From NCBI RefSeq assembly GCF_000003815.2, contig NC_049988.1, positions 11,912,521 to 11,976,520 on the forward strand: a DNA stretch of 64,000 nucleotides. Direction: 5' to 3'. The notes below the pieces were generated by a model. It was not told the origin of the DNA. It saw only the letters and a list, made by a program, of their open reading frames with translations, and ran no database searches. The position numbers were made by a program, and so were the translations under genes. Origin of the DNA: Branchiostoma floridae. Its lineage: Eukaryota > Chordata > Leptocardii > Amphioxiformes > Branchiostomatidae. This document shows positions 1 to 10,900 of the stretch, in pieces (position 1 is the stretch's first letter; each line of letters opens with the position of its first letter).

Positions 1-873
1 TATCTGTTTTTTTTAATCAAAATAGACCGTTTCTTTTATAATCTTATCGTCACACAAAATATACAGCCCGACTTAGTAATAATAAATGGAACCATAGAAA
101 CGCAGCGTTTTCGCGAAAATGCAAAATGTCTTCCCCGTGGCCTTTTGTCAACCTATTCATACCGAGGAGGTTGAACCTCCTTGTTCACACGCAATAGTAG
201 AAAATGTCCGCACGTTACGAAGCGTTCCCGGGTGTACCCGTGTGTACCTGTAAGTGTACATCCAATACATTTACGTCAATCCTGGAGAAATTTTTACTCA
301 AAATTACTCAAACTATACATAAAACTGCTCCTTAGAAGTTGATATTTCAATATATATGAATCTTTGATCGCTACTTTTACAAAATGTACGGTTATTTTTT
401 TACGATCGAATATATTTGCCATAATTGTGGGCGTGACGCCCCCTCCCAGCCGAGTGCAGATTATGTACTTGCGAATAAAGATCTCTCGATACTGAAACCA
501 TGTGTAACTTATTACTCGTGGTCAATTGATCATCATTTTCTTAATACACCTCTCTATAGTGGCAACCTGGCTTAAGTGGCCCCATATAGTCGGTCACTTG
601 AGTGGCCGCTCTAGACAGGGTTGACTGTATACACTCATAGGCAACATTTTTTTTCTACACGCTGTATCCTCATACAGTCTCCTTTCTGCCACACAAATTG
701 GTCTACCATACACTGGTAAACAAAATGCCATTAGTACTTGCTGTGCCTTGCAATAAGTACATTATAAAAATTCAACGATATGTCATCAGAATTGACGTAG
801 TTTTTGTTACATATTTATAGCGCTTCTAGTGTTAAGAATTGTGCTATTATTGTCGTGAGCTTGTACAGTACAG
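1..873. other. Upstream non-coding sequence
   Basis: AT-rich sequence before the first gene. I see no exon with a credible splice frame and no RNA gene here. The open frames in this stretch are short and have no recognisable composition or motif. It presumably contains the promoter and 5' leader of the lectin-like gene that starts at 874, but no clear TATA box or initiator can be singled out. Confidence 0.5.
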
Positions 874-3800
874 ATGTACGAGCAAGCACAGCCTGTTAGG
901 ACCCCCGTCACGGGTTCTGACAGGAAACAAAATAGCGGACCGTCCGCCCATGTTCCACCTAACCGTCGGGGTAACACGAGTGAGAGTGTTAACCATGGAA
1001 GTAATGGTTCTAGGAGGTATAGAGAAAGGAAAGAGACGTCGTCAAACCTGTACGAAGAAGCTGAGGCGGTAAAACTGAACAATCTGTCGGGAGACCAGCC
1101 CCATGGAACGGAAACCTCTACAGGTACGTCTCTTTAGAATGTCTCCTCATAAACCCATCTTCTTATTCATCTATTTATTAGAAAATGTGACAAATAAATC
1201 ACATAGACTCTCAGGCAGCGTTGTTACTCTGTGACACTGGAGGGTAACCTCCAGTAACAGAGTATTGTAATCACTTTGTGCGTTGAGTGTTCGCACCTAT
1301 ATCTCTATGTTCCGTATGCCGCAATCGCATATGGATTGGCATGTCGTCTGTACTCGGTTGGGAAATGATGCACGTTATTTTTTTTCGCCGTAGCTGTTTT
1401 AATTATGGATATAATAATTTCAGTTTTCACCCCTACGCCGTCCGGTATAGTGGTTCAGGTCTTCCTTATGATTGTGCTTTAAGCCTTGTAGTAATTTGAT
1501 ACCGTCAAGCAGATGTTGTCCTCGTCGGAATATGCCATCTCGTTCGGGCTTTGCGTTTCCAATAGTAAGGTTGGTTTGACATAGCATACTGTTAACATTT
1601 TGCGCGGTTGATAGTCAAATGCATTTTATGGTTAGAACGTGTTTGATCCTTGGGATCATTTTTTTTCGCGGTAGCTATTTTCATTATCGATGTAATAATT
1701 TGAGATGTCACCCCTATTTCCCTGGTATTGTAGAACAGCTGGCCTATAGACGATGGCGTTTGGCAATAACTTATCTCGAAGCAGATATGGGGTCGTGTTG
1801 GCAGCTGTCCACAGCTGTTATTGACCCACTTTTTACGCCTCAGGTATCCATTGTAAAGCTGTGTTGTTGCTTTCATTTGGTGTCGTTCGATTGAGACGCT
1901 GATTTCGCTGTTAATGCGTACAGGACTGTGTTTTAAATATATAGGTGATAGGTATGTTACTAGTAGCTTTTAAGTATTTTTTTTGTATAAGCTGATGTGA
2001 TGTGTTCTGTATGCGGTATAAACATCGTCAAACACCATCAAAAACATCACAACCGACATAAACCATAATTAGGTCACAGAGTATGTTACCTACGGTCACT
2101 TGTTGATATTGCAGTCTATCTACCCATCTTCTTAACATTAAAAAGATCAATCAGGAATTTAGAATTCCAATGGCAATTTAAAGTATTTATTTTACTCCGT
2201 GCATTTATTTGTCTTTCTTTGCAGTTTGGTTTTTACACTTCAGGTTAGAATTATCACGTTTATGTCAAGATTTCCTTACCTTACCAGATATTCTAATGGT
2301 GTTGCGAAAAAATTTGTAAAACCTACATTAATTTTTCTAACAGACAAGACGCTACCGCCACCTGATGGGGTATCAGGCCGCCATATCTGCCGCATGGTTG
2401 CCGCCTCGGCAGTAGTGGCGACCGCGGTCACGCTGATAGTTGTCCTACCGATGTTTATCAACACAGGGACATACGAAGATGAAGAGGTAATGTGCTTGTT
2501 CAATTGAATTTCTTGTGGTGATTGTTAATGCACGAATTTGTAAACTCAAGATTTTATATACTAATATATTAAGTAAATAAAAAGATACAAAAGTAGAATG
2601 AAACAAAAAGGTGCAAATAACAAAATGGAACTGAAATTATACTACTGTATGTAGTGAGCAAGTAATAAGTAATTTTTATTGAATTCCCGAATTGAGTGGA
2701 TTTGAGAGACAAATTACTACTTCTAGGTTTCTACTGTACATGACAGTTAGCCGTATTTGTTATTGATCGTCCCCTCGCCATTTTTTTATCGTACGTCTGC
2801 TCTTAAAAGCGAATATAATACAATTGTGAGGTGTTTCAGACAAAAAAGCGTTGCCGTATCAGATTGAATCGTGACCAACACATATTGTATTTTTTTAAGC
2901 TAATTGAATGTAAATGTCGCTCTGGCGTATTGCACATTAAAATACATTCGGGAAGCGGCAGACCAATTTAGGGGTTCAAAACGTAAACAACATAAAAACA
3001 TTTATATAATCAATAAACAAGAACCGATAACTTGACTTGGTTACTACGTTGATAATAAACCGATATGTTTTTTTTTTTTGCTTTAGAAGTAGACGTATTG
3101 CAAACGTATACACCATTTTCCAATAGATTTGAATTGGATTCCTATTTCACTATCTGATACTACATTACATCACTGCAGCACAATATTGTTCCATACTTAA
3201 ATTCAATTGAGACAAGAGCAATTTTACAGACATTAAAACTATGATCTAGATATCATATACACTGTATTTTATTATTTATATTTTGATTACACTTTGTAGA
3301 TTACATATTCAAAATATCTTTAGTTTAAAGTGACCTAAATGCAGCATTGGGTTTCGTTGAATTTTAAATACGGGTTTGGTTGAACACATAGGATAATTTT
3401 TATGGTATGAAAGATAATTGACATTTTTTTCTAAATGACAAAGTTTTTTTTTCTTATGATAGCACATAAATGCTTTTAATAATCAAAATAGCATAAAACA
3501 AGACAAACTAATATATTCCCAGTCAAGTGTACTTAAGAATGGGGTATAAGATTTTATGGTATTAAAAAATAAAACATGTAATTTTGTTGTCTAATCGCCC
3601 CCGACTTTGAAGGCAATATATGGCTTTAAAAATGTTCTTAAAAAAAGTTATATATTTCTCACTACACGCACTTCAAGAAGAATGTAAAAGTGCATGTTTC
3701 TTTAACAAAATAAGGTCATTTATGGACACACTTTGTCCCTCTCTTCAAACATTTTGAGTTTCTTGAGAAAAATAAATCAGTCAAGATTGTTCATTAAGAG

Positions 3801-6800
3801 GCAAAAAAGAACCATCTTTGTATGACCTCCGTAAAGTTGGTAATGATGTGCGTATAAACATAATGGACATTGTACGCCAAAATTACACAGGCCTTCAAAT
3901 TCGTGACAACAAAACTCTTTTGTTGATTTTGTATCTATAAGAAGCATATAATTATGGATAACAAGGATACTAATTCTTAGGTTTGATTGATTTATTGATA
4001 AATGATTACTAGTCTAGAATTAATGACTGGTGCTTATGAATCACACCACGCAGGTCATGCTTTGCGCTTGTTCTCTGTTCAACAAATGTTAAATTCACAG
4101 TAAATTTGATAACATGATATGCACTTCTGTCGCAGCACATCTTCAACCATCTAATAATGCTTAAGCTATAGGTTTTCAGAGAGATATGCGATCTACGAGC
4201 TTTCGTTTGATGATACATTCATTTTCTGGGTTTTACTTCTGTAGGACATATTTCACCTGTCAACTACGGTGGATACTTTGAACCTTGGACAAAACATGAC
4301 TGTTGCTACGGAACAACGCCTCACTGAGAAAACTAACATGTTGGGTAGGTTGATTTGTCTAAAAGCTGCAGTATTATATCACTCACTGTCGTATATAGAT
4401 AATCAAAATCCATCTTTGACAATACCTGTGCATCATCTTTTTTGGGCCGATTTATGCTATTATGGCAATGATAAAAAACATAGCCAATCTTTATGAAATT
4501 TCATAAGATACGCCCACTGGAAACATTCCCCAGTAGCATTGTCCGCTTTAATTTGCCAATACGTACCCCATGTGATAACAGTCGTCTTAATAAAGGAAGC
4601 AGGATTTACCTTTCTCTAAAACAGAATCGACGTAGACAGCGAAAACATTATAAAAGCTATTACAATTGGCTAATCTGTTTCGGTAACTTTGTTGGTTTAT
4701 AGATGGGTCTGTTGATAACTCTCTGTTCGGCATGACATGTGTGCAAACGTCGTTTAAGATCGGACCAAAAAGAGTCCAAATTAACTAATTAACGGCTTAA
4801 CTGTTTTTGGTATTTTCAGAAAATGCCTTCGATTTTGAATTATTGGTAATTAGGTGCGAAAAATGCAATTTTTGGGCATATTTTCAACTGTAATTTAACT
4901 TTGCTTGAAATCAAAAATTAAAAAAAGAAATACCCCAAACAGAAAGTTTTATTTGCCTCATAGGTGACGAAAAACATAAAAATCGAGAATTTTCAGTGAC
5001 ATTTTTCAAGAGTTTGGTCAAACTAGGGCCTTCCCGAAAACAGAAAATGATCGTCTTTTTGAGCAACATCGAAACAAACAGCTGTTTGAATTCAACCGAC
5101 AAGTTTTCAATTATGTAAAATAACTACTTTAATCTTACTTTACTTAAGTTTTAATATCAGACACAGACAGGCCAGGGGTAGATAAGAGATGCTTTTTCGT
5201 TTGTTTGTTTGTCTAAGCCACTGTTTATCCATAAAAGCTAAACTTCGCCTGTTAGCCGCTTTTCATTGAGGTAATGAGGGAAAAGGTGAAGGTCAGACCA
5301 AATAAAAAGCAGAGGGACTGCTATAAGTGTAACACATGTAATGAATGGTAATTGGAACATCAACAGACACAAAATGCAAATGAGGGACTGATTTGCATAA
5401 TATATGCAAAAATTGCAAAACCACTTAGTGATTGATGATGAAAATTTTATACTGTCGACATGTGTACGCTAGTCAATGATGAACATCATCATGCATAAAT
5501 CATGTCAAATTTTAAGTCATTTGCCTAAAATTTACATAAGCTCTAATTATTTCAATGGGGTATGAGGTCCCCGAACGCTAGTTGATATTTAAGTCTGTTT
5601 TTTTTCTAAAGGAGGATGTCAATGGTTACCCTTAACACACTTAGTGGTGGTATATATCTTGTACACTTTAACAGCCAAAACCCAGAAAGACGACGGCTGC
5701 AAAGTCGGCTACAAACTAGTCACCGGGATCTGCATTCGGCTCTCCTTGGAGGAAAAGTCTTACGCTGCCGCAAAGAAAGCCTGCAGGAAAGATGGAGCCA
5801 GCCTAGCCATGCCTAAAACTGAAGACTTGGACGTCGCTCTGAGAAGCTTGGTCAGCACGGTCGGGGACAACCGAAACCATTGGATCGGCATGACGAGACA
5901 GCATCAGGGAAGATGGTGGAAATGGGAGGACGGGTCTGCTTTGAGAAACTATCAGGTATGATTTTATTCTCAATTTTAACTTGAAAGTTCATGTGTGTTA
6001 GTAGAAGCTAGTCATTTTTCAACTAGTTTAACTGTAATTTACAAAACAAAATTTGGACTCATCCAAATTTTCGGTGGAGACGGTGGGCATTGACTTCCTG
6101 CAACCTGTGATTCACTGCTTACTGAGTCACGTGTTCTATATATCTGTATAACGTGACGTCACGATAGCAGTGGATTGTTCAATCCTTGATAAAGTCTGGA
6201 GCTGTTCAGTTGAAAATTTTTATGTTGGAAGTTACAGTTTAACTAGTTCAATATTTATACTTTAAATTAATTTATTAAAGATACCTCGAATGTGGATAAG
6301 AGATCGCGCATTTGTTTACATTCACAAAGGTTCAACGTATATGTCGTATGTCTACATTTCTGTAAAAAGATATATGCAGAAGAGGCTCACCAATAAATTG
6401 CATATCCTTTGCGTTACGTGGGCAACTTGAAAATAATCATTGAGTGGGTAGACGCATTGCTCTCCATTCCGCATATGGGTAGACAATAAGAATGAAAAAT
6501 GTCCAATACCTAGGTTAGATGATTTGAAACACATGTTGTGAATATGTTTCATTTGAGTTAGGAGATTCAATTTTTTTAATTTATCTACTTACTATGTTTA
6601 ACAGGCAAACTTCTGTAAATTTCTAGATGGATGATTTTTAAAAAAGGGCATAAATCTACACATATATGTCTTACAGAACACAAATTTAGAAAAGTAGATA
6701 TTCTAAAGCTAGACGTTTTATATACCATTCGTGATTTGTACGACAAATCTATAAAGCGTATACACTTATTTGAATGATTTTTGCGTTGTAAATGCAAATA

Positions 6801-7039
6801 ACAGGGTGTCTACAATTTGTATAGAATAATAATCTAAATCACGTAACAAATATTGTTTTGTATTTCATTTCATGTACCATTAGGCATGGTGCCCAGGACA
6901 GCCAGGCCATTTCGGGTGGTTCTCCAAAGCAAGGAAATGTGTGCAGTACTGGGCAGGTGATAAAAATGATCCTATGTGGGACGATACTGGATGCCAGAAA
7001 ATCAAACGGTTCATATGCCAAGCTCCTTTGAGAAAATAA
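874..7039 (+). CDS. Type II transmembrane C-type-lectin-like protein (5 exons)
   Basis: Exons 874-1123, 2344-2486, 4245-4344, 5675-5955 and 6884-7039 join in one frame (phases 1, 0, 1, 0) with GT-AG borders and give 309 residues. An 83-residue polar cytoplasmic tail is followed by a hydrophobic segment at about residues 101-123, a short stalk (132-165) with an N-linked glycosylation motif (NMT), and a C-type lectin fold over the last two exons. Fold marks are the paired N-terminal cysteines, WIGM, WKWEDG, the WDD and GCQK near the end, and the FICQ terminus. There is no cleavable signal peptide, so the CRD should face outside as in type II receptors. The usual EPN or QPD sugar-specificity triplet is absent: the equivalent position reads GQPG. 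The WND motif is WDD. Calcium-dependent sugar binding is therefore doubtful; protein or lipid recognition is possible. The stop codon overlaps an AATAAA at 7035-7040. Start chosen as the first ATG before the polar tail. Confidence 0.85.
1224..1264. repeat. Hairpin in intron 1 of the lectin-like gene
   Basis: TACTCTGT and ACAGAGTA flank CACTGGAGG and CCTCCAGT around a very short loop, forming a near-perfect stem with one or two bulged bases. It lies at the edge of a repeat-like stretch (about 1260-1900), in which an 89-bp segment at 1367-1455 recurs, diverged, at 1645-1733. Probably the terminus of a degraded foldback or MITE-type element. Confidence 0.5.
6019..6252. mobile_element. Candidate MITE in intron 4 of the lectin-like gene
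   Basis: About 19 bp (AACTAGTTTAACTGTAATT) near 6024 recurs inverted near 6230 with two or three mismatches. The roughly 230-bp interval has no coding potential and contains a small palindrome (CGTGACGTCACG). This fits a miniature inverted-repeat element. The exact ends and target duplication are not clear. Confidence 0.4.
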
Positions 7040-7840
7040 AGAGAACGGCCAAGAAAGTTCACATCAGGCTTTTTGGCAATTGGGTCAATCTGGTTCGGGT
7101 GGAGGATGGTGTCTTTTGAGACCCGCCCCTTGTAAATTCTGCATCTTATGGCTTATTATATGGCCACCATTTGTTTTGAGGATGATGTTGACATAACATA
7201 TGAGAAATGTAATATTGTGTCATTATTGAGCTGCATTATGAAGTCATTCATTTGATTCACTTAGCTGGAACCATTGAAGAGGTTATTCCAGAAAACTTTA
7301 AGGAATGATAGAAATGTAACAGAACGTGTAGACGGCAGAAATTAGCATGTCTGCTGCGACGTCTGTTGTCAATGACGTCAAAATGTCAAAATAAGTCAGT
7401 TCTACATGTGGTCTGTCTTGAACGAGCCCATTTTTGCCTTGAAGTGTTAGATGACTTTTACTATTGTTCCTTTGTCTCAATGTTAATAGTTTTCCATACC
7501 CTGGTTGGATGCCATGTTGGTAATCTTTCCACCGAGGCTATTTAAGAATAGTCCATTTCAAAATGGGTAAAGGAATAACCAGTTTAGCACACTTTAACTC
7601 TTTCTTATGAACTTGTTCTCATTCTTAACGTTACGTAGTAGGCAATGGAAATTAAAATATCCTGTATTTGCTTGCAATATTTGCATATTGAATCATATAC
7701 ATTGAATACATGCACATATACATTGAATTCATGCATACATTTGGTGTAAGGAGCGAAACATTTGACCGTAGATGTTTACTACAAACAAGTACGTATCTGT
7801 TTTGTTGCATTTGCTTTTGAATAGTTTCAATCACGAAGTA
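7040..7840. other. 3' flank of the lectin-like gene, non-coding
   Basis: AT-rich sequence with no recognisable exon, RNA gene or long repeat. It probably contains the 3' UTR at its start, since a poly(A)-type hexamer overlaps the stop codon. Confidence 0.5.
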
Positions 7841-7963
7841 GGAAAATATATAATATTTGTGATAGATGACTATTATAATGTTTTACATAACTATTTTGTA
7901 GTATTTCATAAAGCCATGTTTTTAATCAAGATTGAGCATGTACCTGCTTATACCACTACGAAA
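7841..7963 (+). repeat. 123-bp direct repeat, copy 1
   Basis: From GGAAAATATATAAT to CCACTACGAAA. An apparently identical copy lies at 16071-16193 in the same orientation. Together they bracket about 8.1 kb of repeat-rich DNA. The outer flanks differ and the inner flanks differ, so the duplicated unit is sharply bounded. Confidence 0.8.
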
Positions 7964-8257
7964 TAATGTTTTGAAAGGAATGAATATGAGCCGACATAAA
8001 TGACTATAGTGTTGCTCCTCGCGGCGTTGCTCCTCGCGGCGCCCTTTGTAATTAGGCGATAAGCTTGGACGAGCAAAGCCAGGCCGTGGCGATGCCGCCG
8101 TGCTAATTAATACCAAAAACATCCTTTTGTTTGGTACCGACAAACTCCGTATGTGGTCCGGGCGCTGACAGGATGCGGCGGCACGAATTCCTGAAAAGGT
8201 CATTACACCAACAGATCCCGAGGTGAAAGCACACAGACTTTTGCTCTGAAAATTTTC
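7961..8257 (+). repeat. 297-bp direct repeat, copy 1
   Basis: Begins AAATAATGTTTTG and ends CTGAAAATTTTC; an apparently identical copy is at 9628-9924. It includes two short GTTGCTCCTCGCGGC units in tandem. It overlaps the last 3 bases of the 123-bp repeat. Spacing of 1.37 kb between copies suggests terminal repeats of a small element (TRIM-like) or a recent segmental duplication; the ends are not canonical TG...CA. Confidence 0.75.
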
Positions 8258-9627
8258 TTACTTTTCTTGAATATTTCCTGAGTTCTCGTCTCATGTGTTG
8301 GCATCAGACTGGGAAATCCAGAATACTCCCTGTCCCAGCAGATCGCAGTTCGTGTACCGATCACTTCCTTGGCCGAAAACTGTTTCTTTGAAGCCAGGGC
8401 GCTACGTACTCGACCTCTTCGGAGCCGCACCCCGGATCAGCGGAGCACGTACCCACTGGACCCCCTTTTCTTCCTGAACTTGGCCTGTCATCAGCCTATC
8501 GAGGTGACCTACCCGTCAACGTCGCACGTCTAGTCGAACCTTTCATTAGTGACCGGACAGGCACCCGTCTGAACTCAACTCAAACTCTACGGTGAGCCGC
8601 CCTACTTTTTATCTTGTTACTTGTCCTTTTATGAATACCCCAATCTCGAACATAATTTGTTCTTACGGGGTACTCTTTAGTTTCCTGGTTGGGTTTCCTT
8701 GTTCTGCGTCGTACAACGGCAGTCCCCGGACGAGCATTTCGTCCAAACTTTCGGGTTTCTTACACGACAATTCAAATGTCATGGCGTACCGATTTGTACT
8801 ATCGCAAAATCTACCGTGCTCTCTATCTAGCAGCAAACGCGTGTTTGCATTGCTACGTAGAGCTAGGGTACAACGACAACTGTGAAATTTATGTCAATGG
8901 GTTCCAGAAGACATTGCATGTAATTTAGTAGCCTTGGCATGTCACAGTTTTTGAAATTTAATCTGTTTGGATTCATTGGAAGGTGGTTCTGACCGAAGTC
9001 TCCCCGTAACATGCCCGACTTCCTCCCACATTCCCGTTCATAATTTCGACTCAGCTCCGTCGGTCCACATATGGTACCGAACAAAATTGTGGCAGAAAGA
9101 ACCTAATTTCGTTGCGGACTCCATCTGGATGATTTCGGTAACTTGCAGTAGTACAAAAGCGTTTTGGGGGCATTAATCCCGCTAAACCCTACCTACCGGA
9201 CCTTCATGTATTCTAGATCATGGTGGAGGCATCGTGTGAGTTAGCCTTGTCGCATTTCGCGCCTTCTTGGGCGTCTTGGTTGCTCACAGTTGGTGAGCTG
9301 TATGGTGGTTAGATTTGTAAGCTTTACCATGTAAACAATTTTGTTTGTATTTTCTCATGTTTGACAATGTCATAATATTGATGTAATTGGACCATTAGCT
9401 GATTGACGTGCTGTGTATTCCCATGGGGATTACCCCCAAAACCTGTTGACGTCAATTGTGTTATTGCTTCGTGGGTAACTCAAACTGATATACATATTCG
9501 ATTGATTTCCCGTTTGAGGAATAAATTGTTGTGTTCCGCCAAACCTGATTTCGTCTCTGACCACATCTTTATTTTCTTGGTGTCGGTAGAAAATTCATGG
9601 ATTGTAAAACACATTTTTGCGGAGCAC
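8258..9627. other. Interior between the 297-bp repeats
   Basis: About 1.37 kb, moderately GC-rich in its first half, with several open frames under 100 codons that resemble no family I know. If the 297-bp repeats are terminal repeats, this is the internal region of a non-autonomous element. No reverse transcriptase or integrase motif is visible. Confidence 0.35.
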
Positions 9628-9924
9628 AAATAATGTTTTGAAAGGAATGAATATGAGCCGACATAAATGACTATAGTGTTGCTCCTCGCGGCGTTGCTCC
9701 TCGCGGCGCCCTTTGTAATTAGGCGATAAGCTTGGACGAGCAAAGCCAGGCCGTGGCGATGCCGCCGTGCTAATTAATACCAAAAACATCCTTTTGTTTG
9801 GTACCGACAAACTCCGTATGTGGTCCGGGCGCTGACAGGATGCGGCGGCACGAATTCCTGAAAAGGTCATTACACCAACAGATCCCGAGGTGAAAGCACA
9901 CAGACTTTTGCTCTGAAAATTTTC
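9628..9924 (+). repeat. 297-bp direct repeat, copy 2
   Basis: Second copy of the unit at 7961-8257, same strand. Identity is lost immediately after AAAATTTTC. The lack of visible divergence between copies points to a recent duplication or gene conversion. Confidence 0.75.
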
Positions 9925-10526
9925 CGCCCAACCCACCCAGCTTTAGCATGACAAAATTTCCTTGCTCTATAATTTGTCATGTCGTATGGTTCACATATGT
10001 CATAATATACACGCCGTAGCCACGACTTCACTTCGCCGCTATTCGCATTTAAGAGATAAATCTTAATCGCGTCTGCAACTCCTAGGCAAATTCTTTTCTA
10101 GCATAAACTAATTTTATGACAGTTCCTCACACCAATTTTTTTTCTTCTCTTCTATTTGAGCTCTAGCCGTACCAAAGATACGTTTGTCGGGCCCAACGAC
10201 GGCTGTGGCCGTGAAGTTGTAATTTGATTAATAGTTTTGCGTACTTGTCCAAATGTCCGATGTCATGAATACGCATAAGGTCGATTGTATACCCCAAGGG
10301 ATTCAATGTGCGGACAAGTGGATCTCCGTGTACAATTTGTTACAAAGTTGTACTTGTCATGTTTACAGATTTCTCAAGATCGCGTGTATGCAAATTTTGT
10401 TACCTACGTAATTAAGTGGTCGTTTTCAGCCAGACATTAGATCCCCCACCCACGCATGCACGTCGCATTTCGTGTCCTATTATTCAGCTAGTAAAACAAG
10501 TTTTGAACGGTGGGTAATTCCATTAT

Positions 10527-10900
10527 GGCAGACGATTTATTCTGTCCGTGTGGCGAAGTATTATTAAATTTATATGTGCCGGCAGACGAATTTGTTCTGT
10601 CCGTGAGGCACAATTGTTATTACTTGTATATGTGCCGGCAGACGATTTTGTTCTGTCCGTGAGGCACAATTATCATTATTTTTATATGTGTCGGCAGGCG
10701 ATTTTGTTCTGCCCGTGAGGCACAATTATCATTAATTTTATATGTGCCGGCAGGCGATTTTGTTCTGCCCGGGAGGCACAATTATCATTATTTTTATATG
10801 TGCCGGCAGACGATTTTGTTCTGTTCGTGAGGCACAATTATCGTTACTTGTATATGTGCTGGCGGACGATTCGTTCTGTCCGTATGGCGCAGTTCTTAAC
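10527..10900 (+). repeat. 56-bp tandem array, about seven units, hairpin-forming
   Basis: Seven units begin with GGCAGACGA or a variant and are spaced about 56 bp apart. In each central unit TGTGCC at the junction can pair with GGCACA about 30 bp downstream, and GGCAGA with TCTGCC or TCTGTCC inside it. Outer units are more diverged than inner ones, as in a decaying minisatellite. There are no unique spacers, so this is not a CRISPR array. Confidence 0.85.

Noticed and set aside
10527-10900. CRISPR-like repeated array
   Set aside because: The whole 56-bp unit repeats with no unique spacers and the context is a metazoan genome.
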